Assembly (NCBI GenBank): GCA_023079485.1
Contig: CM041108.1
Span: 1,488,001 to 1,552,000 of the forward strand
DNA length: 64,000 nucleotides
Reading direction: 5' to 3'
Source of the DNA: Archilochus colubris
Lineage: Eukaryota > Chordata > Aves > Apodiformes > Trochilidae
Shown here: one piece after another, positions 8,970 through 20,530 of the stretch
Position numbering within the stretch: the first letter of the stretch is position 1
Layout of the letters: each line of letters starts with the position of its first letter
Notes under the pieces: model-generated
What the model was told of the DNA's origin: nothing
The model's database searches: none
Seen by the model: only the letters and a program-made list of their open reading frames with translations
Program-made: the position numbers and the translations under genes

Positions 8970-11075
8970 CATTTTTTAGGGATGCTGGAACAGTTTTGGG
9001 GGTCCTTGTGTGATTTGGGGGTGCTGGTCTGATTTTGGGGGTTGCTGATGTGATGTCAGAGTTGCTGTGGAATTTTGGGAATCCTCAGGCACTTTTAGTG
9101 ATGCTCCTCCAATTTTAGGTATGTTGGTGCTGTTTTGGGGAAGTTTGTGCACTTTCACTGATTCTCATCCAGTTTTGGGGATGCTGGTGGGATTTTGGGA
9201 TTGTTCATATAATTTTGGTGTAGATTTAGGGACGTTGGTGCAGTTTTGGGGTTGCTGGTATGATTTTGGGATTGCTGCTCCAGTTTTGGGAATGCTGGAG
9301 TAATATTGGGGATGCTGGTGAAATGTTTGGGATGTTGATATGGTTTTGGGGATGTTCACAGAATTTTGGGGTTGCTGGGGCAGCTTTTATGGATGCTGGT
9401 GCAATTTTGGTGACACTTGTGTGATTTTGGGGACGCTGGTCCAATTTTGAGGATACTGGTGCAGTTTTGGGGGTTATTTTGTTATTTTGGGGTTGCTGGT
9501 GTCATTTGGGGGGTGCTGGTGCAGCTTTCAGGATGCTTGTCGACTTAGGAGTGCTGGTGCAATGTTTGTGTCAGGGTTTAACACTGGCCCGGCAGTTAAA
9601 CCGAATAACAGACGCTCTCTATTAATCTCTCTCTCCTTGATAAAGAAAGGAGAGAGAATAAGGGAGAGAGACTGATGGGCTGGAAACTAAACTACACAAC
9701 TTTAATGAACAGTAATGAGAAATAGGAAAAATTACTAAATATATACAAATATACAGGAAAATGGAAACCACATTCCTCCCTCCTTTCCCCCAATAACTCT
9801 CACGTCACCACCGAGGCTGCAGGGCAGCCCTGGGAAAGTCCAGGCTGGACTCCTGGAGTCGGCAGCAGTCGGGAACCGGAGGCAGGAACACACAGATATG
9901 GGCTGGCACGGATCAGGACCACAGGCAAACGAACGGACGGGATCCTTCCAGGATGCCGGGTGAAGGAAGGGAGGAAGGGAAATCAGGAAATCCAGAAGTC
10001 TGGAAATCTGGAAATCTGGAAAAGATCTGGCTCGGCCCTCGTGATGCCTCAAATTTATACTGAGTGTGACGTATATGGGATGGAATCCTCTGTTTGGTCA
10101 ATTCTGGCATCTATCTTGTCTGTTCCTTCCCAAAGGAGGGCTCAGGTGGGACCTCTTTATCCTCCTGGATGGTAAAATGTTTTCCTCAGAGCTGAGCAGT
10201 GTCCTTGGCTCTGCACACCAGTCTCTAGCAGTAACTCTAAACATCAAGTGTTATCAATCCTAGAAGCACACACTGTCTGAGAAACTTGCTGTTCATTTCA
10301 GCAAGTGCAACTACTTACAAGAGACTGAGCTAAAAGCAAAAGTACAAGACAGAAAATCACCTTTATCCTGGCCCAAACCAGGACAATTTGGGATGTTGTT
10401 AACATTTTTTTGGGCTGCTGGTGCAATTTTGGGCATGCTGGTGGGATGTTTGGGATGTTGGGGGTGCTCACGCAATTTTGGGGGATGCTTGTGATTGCAG
10501 GAATGCTGGTGCAATGTTTTTAGGGATGCTGGTGCAGTCTTTCGGATGCTCACTTAATTTTTAGGGATGCTGGTGCAAAATTTTGGAGTTACTGGTGTGA
10601 TTTTGGGGCTGAGGGTCCAATTTTGGTAATGCTGGGATTATTTTGGGGATGCTTGTCCACTTTCAGGGATGCTGGTGCAGTGTTTGGGATGCTGGTGCAA
10701 TTTTAAGATAGCGATGGTGATTTTGAGAATGTTCATGTGGTTTTGGGGGTGCTGGGGCCCCTTAGATTCTTGTCTGGTTTTGGGAGGATGCTGGTGCAGT
10801 TTTGGGGATGCTCATGTGATTGTGGGAATGCTGATGCAATTTCAGGGGTGCTGGTGCAACTTTAGGAGTGCTGGTGCAATATGTAGAGATGCTGATGCAA
10901 TTTTGGGGATGCTGGTGCAACTTCAGGGATTCTCGTCCAGTTTTGGGGATACTGGAGTAATTTTAGGGATGCTTGTGCACTTTCAGGGATGCTGGTGCAA
11001 CATTTGGGATGCTGGTGTATTTTGGGGGGATGCTGGTGGGATTTTGGTGATGTTCACACAACTTTGGGGATGAAT
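8970..11075. repeat. 20-bp minisatellite (ATGCTGGTGCAATTTTGGGG), split by an LTR
   Basis: The consensus unit of 20 bases recurs roughly 60 times, with substitutions, in 8970-9568 and again in 10386-11075. Between 9241 and 9470 successive units are nearly all exactly 20 long. The array was a single block before a solo LTR landed at 9569-10385. Since 20 is not a multiple of 3, no long repeat protein is encoded. Confidence 0.85.
9569..10385 (-). mobile_element. Solo LTR of an avian endogenous retrovirus
   Basis: The element is 817 bp and runs on the - strand. It starts TGTCCTGGTTTGGGCC (complement of 10385 leftward) and ends in CA opposite 9569. The termini therefore show the retroviral TG...CA, and the 5' end is the form typical of bird LTRs. 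Flanks are GTTTG (9564-9568) and ATTTG (10386-10390), a 5-bp target duplication with one mismatch. A TATAAAT box (- strand) lies at 10053-10059 and an ATTAAA polyadenylation-type signal at 9701-9706, giving U3-R-U5 order. No internal viral sequence remains, so this is a recombination scar. Its promoter would read against PKNOX2. Confidence 0.85.
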
Positions 11076-11263
11076 TTGCACCCGTTGTGTTTTCTGGACT
11101 TCCTTTTCCCCCTTTTTGGACATTTTGGTGTTGTTTTCCTCATGGGGTGGGGTTATTTACTGTGCAGCCATTTGGGTCGGGATTGGGCTGGGCAGAGGGG
11201 ATTCCAGTTGGCGGTCACTGGGAAATTTATCAGCTCCAATTCCTGCTCATTTCCCCTTGGAAT
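11076..11263. other. Short unique spacer between two arrays
   Basis: Nothing recognised; single-copy sequence. Confidence 0.3.
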
Positions 11264-11612
11264 CCCCCTTAGAAAGAAGCTCTTAGGAAAGACCCCTTTA
11301 GGAAGAACCCCCTTAGCAGGACCCTTTTAGCAAAGACCTCCTTTTAGGAAGAAGCCCTTGGGAAGTGATCTTTAAGGCCCCCTTAAGAAGAACCTTTTTA
11401 GCAAGAACCCCTTAGCAAAACCCCCTTAGTAGGAACCCCTTGGAAAACCTCCCTAGCAAAACCCTGTTAGTTAAGAACCCCTTGGAAAAAACTTCTTAGC
11501 AGGAACTCCCTTATCAAGAGTCCCCTTGGCAAAACCCCCTTTCCAAGAACCCTGTTAGCAAGTACCCCCTGGCAAAACACCCCCCTTAGAAGCCCCCTTA
11601 GTAAGAACCCTG
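11264..11612. repeat. Minisatellite of CCCCCTTAGCAAGAA units
   Basis: About 20 degenerate units of 15-19 bases (CCCCTTAGCAAGAACC and variants) run without interruption over 350 bp. Confidence 0.75.
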
Positions 11613-12336
11613 AGCTGTGCAGCCAGAATCCAGAACTTTGATTCCCCTCCACAAGCCCCTCTTTGTGCTAATTTAATTAACCCCCAGGGGTGGGGGTTGA
11701 GACTATAAATACCCTTCTTTTTTTTTTTTTTTTTTAGGGGAGGGGATGGACCCAAAATTGAGTTAAATTCCATTTAATCCCAACTGCCTCATAATAAAAA
11801 AAGTGATTGATTTTAGAGCGGGAAATCCCGGGTTGATTGGTTTCTAATTGATAATTATCGATGGGTTGATTGAGGATCAGCAATTAGCAAGCTCTTAGGG
11901 GAGGAAAATCATCCATCGACCTGCTTGGATACACAAAATATAACTTTTCCAATGTGAAAAACAACTTTTCTGATGCTCTGGTGCTGTGGTCTTTCTTGGG
12001 TTGTAACATGAATTTCAGACTTTCCATCCCATTTGCAAGCAAGGGAGGAGAATAACATAGAGGTGAGGTCCCAGGAACTGCAGGAACAGAAAAAACAGAA
12101 ACAGAACAGAAAAAAGAAAATGGGAGAGAAAAAAAAAAAGGGAAATAATAAAGTAAAAAGAAAAAAGGGAATAAGAAAACTGGTAGAAAAAGGAAAAATT
12201 TAAGAAGACAACATGTACATAAAATACAACTATGGAAAAAGAGGAAAAAAGTAAGTAATAAAATTGGACAAAATCGAAAAAATAGGAAGAAAAATAAATA
12301 AATAAGTAAAAATTTAAATAAACAAAGTACCTTGAT
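11613..12336. other. Unique then A-rich intronic sequence
   Basis: There is a T-run at 11719-11735. An A/G-rich low-complexity tract spans about 12095-12330. The hydrophobic open frame on the opposite strand across this tract is compositional. Confidence 0.4.
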
Positions 12337-12640
12337 TAGCAGAGATGCTTGTGAGGCACCTAATGAGCAAAGGCCCAAGCAGAACATTGGAGACCTCAGC
12401 ACCCTAATTAGCAACAAGCTCGATGGGGCTCCCAAATCACCAGAGAGGGCACCTTAATCCTGATGAGGCACCCAAGTCAGTAAAGATGCTTGCAGAGCAC
12501 CCTAATTAACGAGGACCATGGGGTGGCACCCAAATGAAGCACAGCCCGCTGGGGGGGTCCCTGGATCAGAGACCCTGCAGTGCACCCCAATTAGCAAAGC
12601 TGCTCAAAGGGCACCCAGATGAGTGAGGATCCTTACCCAA
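12337..12640. repeat. Degenerate minisatellite (GCACCCTAATTAGCAAAG)
   Basis: GCACCCTAATTAGCAAAGAT-like units recur about every 40-45 bases, seven times, each with a GATGCTT or equivalent spacer. Copies are well diverged. Confidence 0.65.
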
Positions 12641-12718
12641 AGTCAAAGTAAACAAATGAAGCCTATATATATATAAAAATATAATATAAAATTAATATAG
12701 AAGATTGGGGAATAGATC

Positions 12719-13096
12719 TGAGAGCCCTGGGGCTGTTGAGGCTGGAGAAGAGAAGGCTGAGAGGGGATCTCTGAATGTCCATCAATATCTGAGGGGTGGG
12801 GGGCAAGAGGAAGGGGCCAATCTCTGCTCAGTGGTGCCCAGGAATAGGACAAAGAACAATGAGTTTAAGATAGAACATAGGAAGTTCCACCTCATCTTGA
12901 GGAGAAACTTCTTGCCTGTGAGGGTGAGGGAGCCCTGGCCCAGGCTGCCCAGGGAGGTGCTGGAGTCTCCTTCTCTGGAGACTTTCCAGCCCCCCCTGGA
13001 TGTGTGTCCTGCCCTGGAGGATCCTGCCCTGGCAGGGGGGTTGGACTGGATCAGCTCTAGAGGTCCCTTCCAACCCCTGATATTCTGTGATTCTGT
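12719..13096 (+). mobile_element. CR1 LINE 3' end, older subfamily
   Basis: A + strand CR1 truncated at its 5' side. It starts in the C-terminal coding region (a frame resembling [12 protein letters not shown]) and runs through a [15 protein letters not shown] segment to the 3' end GGTTGGACTGGATCAGCTC. The tail is ATTCTGTGATTCTG. It is more diverged than the other coding CR1 copies and belongs to a different subfamily. The frame is broken. Confidence 0.85.
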
Positions 13097-13260
13097 AGTA
13101 TAATGCCATATAATATCACATTATATTACACTGTATTATATATAGTCCATTGTATTAAATTACACATTATTGTACAGTACTAATTATATGTATATATATT
13201 GACAGTACAGTATATTGCATTGCATTAGGTTACATATATGAGAATATATATTGTTTAAAA
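13097..13260. repeat. AT-rich TATATTACA-type tract
   Basis: ATATTACATTATAT-like strings follow directly after the CR1 tail. No gene. Confidence 0.55.
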
Positions 13261-13519
13261 TGCTCTATTATTTATTCTCTAAATAACTCCCCAAACCAGC
13301 ATTTGTATCCCATAGCTCTCAGCAGTGAGACCCACGGGCCCAGTGGGGACCCAGTGAAATTTGGAGGCCTCCAAAACCCAGGTTTTTACCTTATTTTGTT
13401 AAGTGATGAACCTGAAAACCCATCGGTGCCATTTGCTTGATGCAATCAAGGCACTAATGTGATGCTTAAGGGCTTTTTGGGGGTCTTACCATTAACCCCC
13501 CCCCCCAAAAATAGACACT

Positions 13520-13760
13520 CCCTCCCCTTCCCATCCTTGCAGTGAAAATTGGAGCACTTGGTGCAATTAATGCCTTTGTTTAATCACCCCCCCTGTCCAG
13601 AGAAGAATTGTCTTATGGATAATTTCATTTGCCTAACAAGATTTTTCCCTAATTAAATCTCCTCACATTCTCTCCTGGCAGGATAGGGAATGGTTGTGAA
13701 CCCGCTGGCTAAATAAACCTTTTCCACTCTGGGAAACCTCCCCCATGGGGACTGTGGGAT
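13520..13760. other. Candidate conserved noncoding element
   Basis: This is a unique, non-repetitive block rich in homeodomain-type cores (CAATTAATGCC, CCTAATTAAATC, GGATAATTTCATTTGC). It stands out from its repetitive neighbours. The call rests on sequence style only; no alignment was possible. Confidence 0.25.
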
Positions 13761-14084
13761 GCAAACGTCCCCCTGGTAAATTAATTAATTTTTGCAACCC
13801 TAAAAAAGCTTTTCCATCCCCAAGAATCTCGACAGCTTGCTCCCTGTATTCTCCTTTTGCTCTGGTGCGGCCACACAGCTAAAAAAATTGGATTTCTGGT
13901 TGTGAAGTATCAAATTCAGGAAGGTTTGGGATTATTCAGGGTTCCTTAATTGGGGAAAAATCCACCTGGGGTTTTCAGGCTCTTTGTGTTTTGGTTCTTG
14001 GGGCGTTGCAGTGAAAAGCAGATTGGTTTTGGAAGAAATGGGATTTTTGTAAAGCGGAGCATTGCCAGGATAGCAAAATCCTGC
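13761..14084. other. Unique intronic sequence, nothing recognised
   Basis: No feature supported. Confidence 0.3.
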
Positions 14085-14345
14085 AAAAATCTGGAAATGC
14101 AGGAAAATGAATTCAGGAAAAGCAGGAAAATTAATTAAGGAGATTTAGGAGTTTCAGGGAATTTAGGAAATTCAAGAGAAATGCATTCAGGGAATCCAGG
14201 AATTTTGAGAAACTTGTTTAATTCAGGAAAATGCACTCAGGAGATCCGGAAATTTCAGGGAATTTGGGAAATGCAGGAAATTCAGGAATTTCTGGGAATT
14301 TGGGAAATGCAGGGAATTCAGGAAGGAAATTCTTGGAAATTGAGC
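14085..14345. repeat. GGAAATGCAGGAAATTCA minisatellite
   Basis: Alternating 9-base half units (GGAAATGCA and GGAAATTCA) with GGGAATTT spacers fill about 260 bp. Confidence 0.7.
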
Positions 14346-14795
14346 AAAGATCCGAAATCGCTCATCTCTGTATCACAACACCCTTTTTTGCCTTAAAATC
14401 CCTATTTCCATGGTTCCCCTGGGAATCTCTGAGCAAATTCTCTTTGGATTAAATAGACCAGAATGGAATTGCCCAAGTGTCTGGAAATGAGAGTCCCAGA
14501 TACCTTAAATATTATTATTTCTCAGTAGATCTCAGTGGAGAGAGAGAACGGGGATGTATCAGGGGTTTCAGAATCATTATGAAATATTTTTATCAATTGA
14601 GTTGAAATCACTCAAATTTGAGGTGTGTCCATGTCCTGCTGCCAGTGGCAATGATTTGGGGTTGGTTTGTGGGTTTTTGGGTGTCTGTAGGGGCCGAAGG
14701 GTGGGGATTGATTTAAAAAATGCATCTATTTTCTATAGAATAAAGGCTAAAATGTGGGGATTGACTTAAAAAATGTGTATTTTACATAGGATATG
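14346..14795. other. Unique intronic sequence, nothing recognised
   Basis: No gene. A local duplication is visible: AAATGCATCTATTTTCTAT at about 14718 and an ATGTGTATTTTACAT version at about 14773. Confidence 0.35.
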
Positions 14796-15371
14796 GGGAG
14801 AACCACAGGGTTTTCATAAAACATATACAATATATATAAAAGATAAAAGATAATAGAAGTAACATATAATAAAGGTAATATCTCTTTTTACTGTGTGTAT
14901 ATATAAAAATATTATATTGGTGTGTTTGTAATACATGATCATATAGGAAACAATAGATAATATAGATACTATATGTATGATTATACTGTAGAAAAAACAT
15001 ACAGATTATATATATATATATATAAAATATGTCTGTGTATTTTATAGGAGTGTTATTGCATATTTTTTCACCCATCATCCTTCCTCTTCCCCTTTTTACC
15101 ATCAAAACTCCAAAACCAGCCCAGTTTTCTCCCGATTTCCAGCAGCTTTGCCCAACAAGCACCTTCCCAGCAGTGTCCCTGCTTGGTGCCTCAGGCGTTT
15201 TGCAGCTCCTAACTATTTGTGCCTAGGGCTTTGCAGGAGATTTAATAGCATTTGATAATATTTAATAATACTTTTAACATTTAATAGTAGTGATAATGTT
15301 TAAGAATATTTAATAGGGCTGATAACATTTAACAGAGGTAGTATTTAATAATATTAAATATCATTTCATAT
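14796..15371. repeat. AT-rich microsatellite and TTTAATAATATT repeats
   Basis: TATATAAAA-type repeats fill 14810-15040, including (TA)n at 15007-15024. After a unique patch (15050-15235), TTTAATAATATTTAATAG units run from 15240 to the left edge of the next CR1. Confidence 0.6.
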
Positions 15372-15381
15372 TATTGACAAT

Positions 15382-16371
15382 CATATAGAATCCTAGGGGT
15401 TGGAAGGGACCTCGAAAGATCATCTAGTCCAACCCCCCCTGCCAGAGCAGGGCCACCTAGAGCACTTCGCATAGGAACGTGTCCAGGCGGGTTTTGAATG
15501 TCTCCAGTGAAGGAGACTCCACGACCCCCCTGGGCAGCCTGTTCCAGGGCTCTGTCACCCTTACAGGAAAAAAATTTTTTCGAATATTCAACTTGAACCT
15601 CCTGTGCTCCAATTTACACCCATTACCCCTTGTCCTATCACTGGTCACCACTGAGAAAAGCCTAACTCCATCTCCCTGACACTCACCCCTTACATATTTG
15701 AAAACATTGATGAGGTCACCCCTCAGTCTCCTTTTCTCCAAACTAAAGAGACCCAGCTCCCTCAGCCTTTCCTCATAAGGGAGATGTTCCACTCCCTTAA
15801 TCATCTTAGTAGCTCTGCGCTGGACTCTTTCAAGCACTTCCCTGTCCTTCTTGAACTGAGGGGCCCAGAACTGGACACAATACTCCAGGTGCGGCCTCAC
15901 CAATGCAGAATAGAGGGGGAGGAGAACCTCTCTTGACCTACTAACCACACCCTTTCTAATGCACCCCAGGATGCCATTGGCCTTCTTGGCCACAAGGGCA
16001 CATTGCTGGCTCATGGTCATCCTCTTGTCAACCAGGACCCCCAGGTCTCTTTCACCTACACTGCTCTCCAGCAGGTCAGCCCCCAACCTATACTGGGACA
16101 TCGGGTTGTTCTTCCCCAAATGCAAGACTCTACACTTCCCCTTGTTGAATTTCATCATGTTTCTCTCTGCCCAACTCTCCAGCCTGTCTAAGTCTCTCTG
16201 AATGGCAGCACAGCCTTCTGGTGTGTCAGCCACTCCTCCCAGCTTAGTGTCATCAGCAAACTTGCTGAGGGTACATTCTATACCCTCATCCAAGTCGTTG
16301 ATGAAGATATTGAACAACACCGGTCCCAGCACCGACCCCTGAGGGACTCCACTAGTCACACACCTCCAAAA
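15382..16371 (-). mobile_element. CR1 LINE, 5'-truncated, with reverse transcriptase catalytic core
   Basis: This - strand copy of 990 bp has an uninterrupted frame at 15457-16407 that runs a little past the element. The CR1 ORF2 part starts at a [13 protein letters not shown] motif and includes the FADDTKL box, the catalytic aspartates of reverse transcriptase motif C. It continues through the C-terminal domain to the stop. The 3' end in + orientation reads CATATAGAATCCTAGGGGTT. TATTGACAAT occurs on both flanks (15372-15381 and 16372-16381), a perfect 10-base target duplication. The endonuclease and N-terminal reverse transcriptase domains are missing, so it cannot be autonomous. It belongs to group A with copies at 28606, 52788 and 56406. 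Confidence 0.95.
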
Positions 16372-16381
16372 TATTGACAAT

Positions 16382-16909
16382 ATTGACATAATATCAGGTA
16401 ATAGCACTTAAGAATTCACATTCTTTAATAAGATCAAAATAATGTTTTATAGCACTTTATCCTATTTAATAATATTTATTCTTAGTTTAAATCAGTTTTT
16501 CAGCGTGAGCATCACCTGCAGCTATCAGGAGGCCAGAAAAGTTATTGGTGAAAACACCAAAATCCCCTCTGAGAGAAAAAAATCGGTGACTGAGGAGAAA
16601 TCTGGCAAATGAATATATATAAAAAATAAATAAATATTAAAAAAAAAATCATATATATTAACGAAACATTAACTCTCAACATGAGTTGACTTCCATGGGA
16701 GCTGGGAGGGGGGGGAATGCATGGCAGGGAGATCCCACCATAAGGGAAAGAGAAAAAAAGGAAAAAAAAGAAAGAAAAAAAGAAAAGAAAAGTGGTTTTA
16801 TCTCTGGTCTCTGTGTGATAATGATCTTCATGGGGGTGGGAGGCGGCGAGGCAAAGAACGTGCATGGTTTTTAAATGAAAATCTCCTCTGCACCGAGGGC
16901 TGGAGCTGA
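16382..16909. other. Unique and A-rich intronic sequence
   Basis: AT-rich after the CR1. (TA)n lies near 16613 and an (A/G)n run at 16741-16795. No gene. Confidence 0.4.
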
Positions 16910-17540
16910 ATTTTGGGGTATTTTAATTTTTTTTTTGAGCTAATAATATTTCGTATTATTTGGGGGTGATATTTTATTATTTTGGAGGTATTTTATGAGA
17001 TTTTGGGGGTATTTAATTTTTGAGAGGGCTCCTTTATTATTTTGGGGGGTAGTTTTAGGATTTACTCAGGATATTTTCTGGTTAATTTGGGATATCCTAT
17101 CATTTTGGGGGTGTATTTTCATATTTTGGGGAGTATTTCTTTTTTTAACAGGGCATTTTACCATTTGGGGGGAAAACTTAGTATTTGTTTCAGGTGTATT
17201 TTAATTTGGGGGGGGGGGAATTTTATTACTTGGGGGAATTTTTATTATTTATTTTGGGCGTTTTGGGGGGTATTTTATTACTTTGATTGTTTTCGGGGAG
17301 GATATTTGTTATTTGGGGATTTTTGCTTTTTTAAGCATAGGAGTGTGTTATGATTTTGGGGATATTTCATTATTTGGGGTATTCGTTTGGTAACATTTTA
17401 TTATTTTGGGGGGCATTTCATTATTTAGAGATACTTTATGATTTTTTAGGGGGTATTTTATTTTTTGTCACTTTTTTTTGGGGTACTTTATTAACTTGGG
17501 GCACTTATTTTATTATTTGGGGGGGATTTTTTAGTCCCTG
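16910..17540. repeat. TTTTATTATTTTGGGGGGTA minisatellite
   Basis: About 25-30 degenerate units of roughly 20 bases: a G-run, TATTTTATTATTT, then the next G-run. Open frames rich in Phe, Trp and Gly are by-products. Confidence 0.75.
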
Positions 17541-17774
17541 TCTTGTTGGTTTATCCCAGAGAGATTGAAGAGGCTCCAATTAGGAACAAAATAAGAAAAA
17601 AAAAAAACCCCAAAACTTTTATGTGGACTTTTGCCTCTATTTGGGGAAAACAGGAGGGGGCAGTGATTTAAAGTATCCCAGAGGCTGCCAGAGCCAAAAT
17701 GGGGAAAAATATTGGAATAGCAGCAGCAGGGGGGATGCTGTGATGGGACTGTCTGGGTGCAAACCCCTCTTGGA

Positions 17775-18190
17775 AAAATCTGGAAATGCAGATTTTTTGG
17801 CACTTTTTTTTTGCCTTTTCAAGGCATAAACTGCTCTTTGAAGAACTTTTTTGGGTGCTAACCCTTGTTCTGAGGGCTTTTTTAGTGCAAACCTATGTTT
17901 CAGGTTCAACAAGTGGGGGTTTTTTTGGGTGCAAAATGTTTTTTAAGAACTTTTCTGCAGCTGAAATCGATTTTTCAGTCCAAGCGTTTTTTTTGAAGGG
18001 CTTTTTTTTGGTGCAACCCTGTTTTAAAGACCTTTTTGATCACAAATTTCCATTTAAAGTGTTTTTTTGTGGTGCCTACCCTTTTTAAATGCATTTTTTT
18101 GGGGAGGGGGGCAGGCCCCTTTTTGAAGGCTTTGAGTGCAAACCTGGTTTTGAAAGGCTTTTTTTGGGGTGCAGACCTCCAATTTAATGG
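17775..18190. repeat. Minisatellite (GGCTTTTTTGGGTGCAAACC)
   Basis: Units of about 35-48 bases combine TTTTTTGGTGCAAACC with TGTTTTAAAGAC or TTTCAAGGC. There are eight to nine copies, moderately diverged. Confidence 0.65.
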
Positions 18191-18960
18191 ACTTTGGCTG
18201 GGACGAGTGTAGGGATAGGCTTACTTTGGGAGAAAAAAGACAGGATTTTAGGAGCAAGGAGTGAAGAAAGGGTTTTAGAACATAATTTAGCCTTTTTATC
18301 CTTCCTGCTCCAAGTAAATCCCTCAGAAATCGCCATCCATAATGCTTTGTTTTCCTATATATTTTTAATGTATTTTAAATCTGGTTTTTATTCTTACAGT
18401 AGAATAACTCATCCTTTTACTAAAATCATTTCATTTTGCATTCAGAAAAGGACAAGTTTGGGTCCTGTTGCCAGCCAGTGCTCCTCCACACCACCCCACG
18501 AGCGAAACCATCTTGTTTTTAACCTTTTTGGGTTTGTTTGGTTTCGCTTTACTTTTATCCCCCTTTCCAACCAATTTTTTTTCCTCTCCGTGACTTCATA
18601 CAGGTGGAAAAAAATATTTATTTGATTTGGAGAGGGGGAGAAATGAAGTTTTCTCCACTTTTCCGCCGTGCCACACACTCGCCACCCCGCTGTCTGTTTT
18701 TCCTCATCGAGGTTCAGTTCTAATTATGTTGATTTTCTCCAGCCCACCCCCCTCCCGGCGAGCTTATTAGGGGGAATATTTTTATTTATTATCATTTTGC
18801 CCAACTCCCGCCAGCATTTCCAATTACTCTCACCGCTTCCTTGTAATTGTCTTTCCATAATGGCTGCGAAACAATTGCGCTAAATGAGGTGGCTCCGGCA
18901 AGATGAGGGTTTCACTTCATTAAAGGCTAATGGATTCCCAGCTCCTGCTCTGTGGGCTTA
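18191..18960. other. Unique block with candidate conserved element at 18700-18960
   Basis: This long repeat-free stretch contains CpGs retained in an AT-rich setting and motif-dense phrases such as CCATAATGGCTGCGAAACAA, CCAATTACTCTCACCGC and CATTAAAGGCTAATGGA. Homeodomain-type TAAT/ATTA cores are frequent. It is a plausible enhancer-like conserved noncoding element of a developmental gene. That is judged by eye only. Confidence 0.3.
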
Positions 18961-19403
18961 AAAAAAAAAAAAAAAAAAAGAAAGAAAGGGACAAAAAAAA
19001 AAGAGATTTAAGCAACTTCTTGTCTTTCAAGGAGGCCACTTTTTTTTTTTCCATTTTTTTCCTTTTTTTTTGGTGGGGGCTGGCATTATTTTTCTCTAAA
19101 CTCCTTCAGGTTTCCAAAACCTGGCATTCCCCCTTTTTTTTTTTGGATGAAATGTATACTGATAGAGTGTATTTTTGCCATGAACATATTTATGTTATAG
19201 ATACTACATATCAGTATAATAGCATCTCTAAAGAATATAAAATATCTTAATACAAATATTTATATAATATAAAACATCCTAATTTAAGACATGAACATAC
19301 AAATGACATAAATATACATAATAGCATATAAATAGAAAGTATTATGTAAATATGTGACATATTGGCTGAGGCAATATATTGATGTATAATATGATCAGCA
19401 AAT
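18961..19403. repeat. A-run, T-runs and AT-rich tract
   Basis: An A homopolymer occupies 18961-18979, T-runs lie around 19040-19145, and AT-rich unique sequence follows to 19400. Confidence 0.5.
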
Positions 19404-20287
19404 TCCATCATCAGCAAATTCGCAGATGACACCAAGCTGGGAGGGAGTGTGGACCAACTCGAAGGCAGGAGGGCTCTGCAGAGGGACCTGGACAGACTGG
19501 AGAGTTGGGCCGATTCCAACGGGATGAGGTTCAACAAGGCCAAGTGCCGGGTCCTGCACTTTGGCCACAACAACCCCATGGGGAGCTCCAGGCTGGGCAC
19601 AGAGTGGCAGAAAGGGACCTGGGAGTCTGGATTGACAGGAAGCTGAACATGAGCCAGCAGTGTGCCCAGGTGGCCAAGAAGGCCAATGGCATCCTGGCCT
19701 GTATCAGAACAGCGTCACCAGCAGGTCCAGGGAGGTGATTCTGCCCCTGTACTCAGCGCTGGTTAGGCCACACCTCGAGTACTGTGTCCAGTTCTGGGCC
19801 CCTCAGTTTAAGAAGGATGTAGAGGTCCTGGAACAGGTCCAAAGGAGGGCAACCAGGCTGGTGAAGGGACTCGAGCACAGGCCCTATGAGGAGAGGCTGA
19901 GAGAGCTGGGGCTGTTCAGCCTGAAGAAGAGGAGGCTCAGGGGAGACCTCATTGCTGTCTACAACTACCTGAAAGGAGGCTGTAGCGAGGTGGGAACTGG
20001 ACTCTTTTCACAGACGACCTTCAACAAGACAAGAGGACACAGTCTTAAGTTGTGCCAGGGGAGGTTTAGGTTAGATATTAGAAAGAATTTCTTCACGGAG
20101 AGGGTGATTAGGCTATGGAATGGACTGCCCGGGGAGGTGGTAGATTCTCCGTCCCTGGAGACATTTAAAAAAAGACTGGATGTGGCACTCAGTGCCATGG
20201 TCTAGCAACTGCTCCGGTGGGTCAAGGGTTGGACTAGATGATCTCTGAGGTCCCTTCCAACCCGGCTAATTCTATGATTCTATGATT
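19404..20287 (+). mobile_element. CR1 LINE, group B, 5'-truncated and frameshifted
   Basis: This + strand copy begins just before the FADDTKLGG box and runs to a (ATTCTATG)2 tail. Compared with the sister copy at 58637-59806 it lacks about 15 bases near 19609 (GAGTGGC joins directly to AGAAAGG). It also lacks one G near 19708 (ATCAGAACAGC where ATCAGGAACAGC is expected), so the C-terminal part lies in another frame (19660-20205). At the 5' junction a 12-base string, ATCAGCAAATTC, occurs twice (19394-19405 and 19410-19421). It is a dead copy. Confidence 0.93.
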
Positions 20288-20530
20288 GATATAAGCAATA
20301 TATCAATAAATATTGATAAAAGCAAAATAATGATGAATAATGCGTGATAGATAGGGATATATTGCTAAAATGTTTCTATTGCTGTATATTAAATAGCACA
20401 GAATATTTATTACAGCAATAATCATATTGCTCTCTAGTTGTATATATTTATTTTTCTATTTACCTCTCTATCTATTTATCTATTTATCTGTCTCAATATA
20501 GTATTTTTATTGCTATAACATACTTCTGAT
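20288..20530. repeat. AT-rich tract after CR1
   Basis: AATATTGAT and TATTTATC-type repeats, including (TCTATTTA)n at about 20455-20495. Confidence 0.5.

Noticed and set aside
8970..11075. CRISPR-like array
   Set aside because: Repeats are degenerate and contiguous without unique spacers, in a vertebrate genome; it is a minisatellite.
11884..12435. 183-codon hydrophobic frame on the - strand
   Set aside because: It comes from an A/G-rich low-complexity tract. The Phe/Leu run is compositional, not membrane segments of a known family.
15479..15679. 66-codon frames antisense to each CR1 tail
   Set aside because: Mirror readings of the conserved CR1 C-terminal coding region, repeated at every copy.
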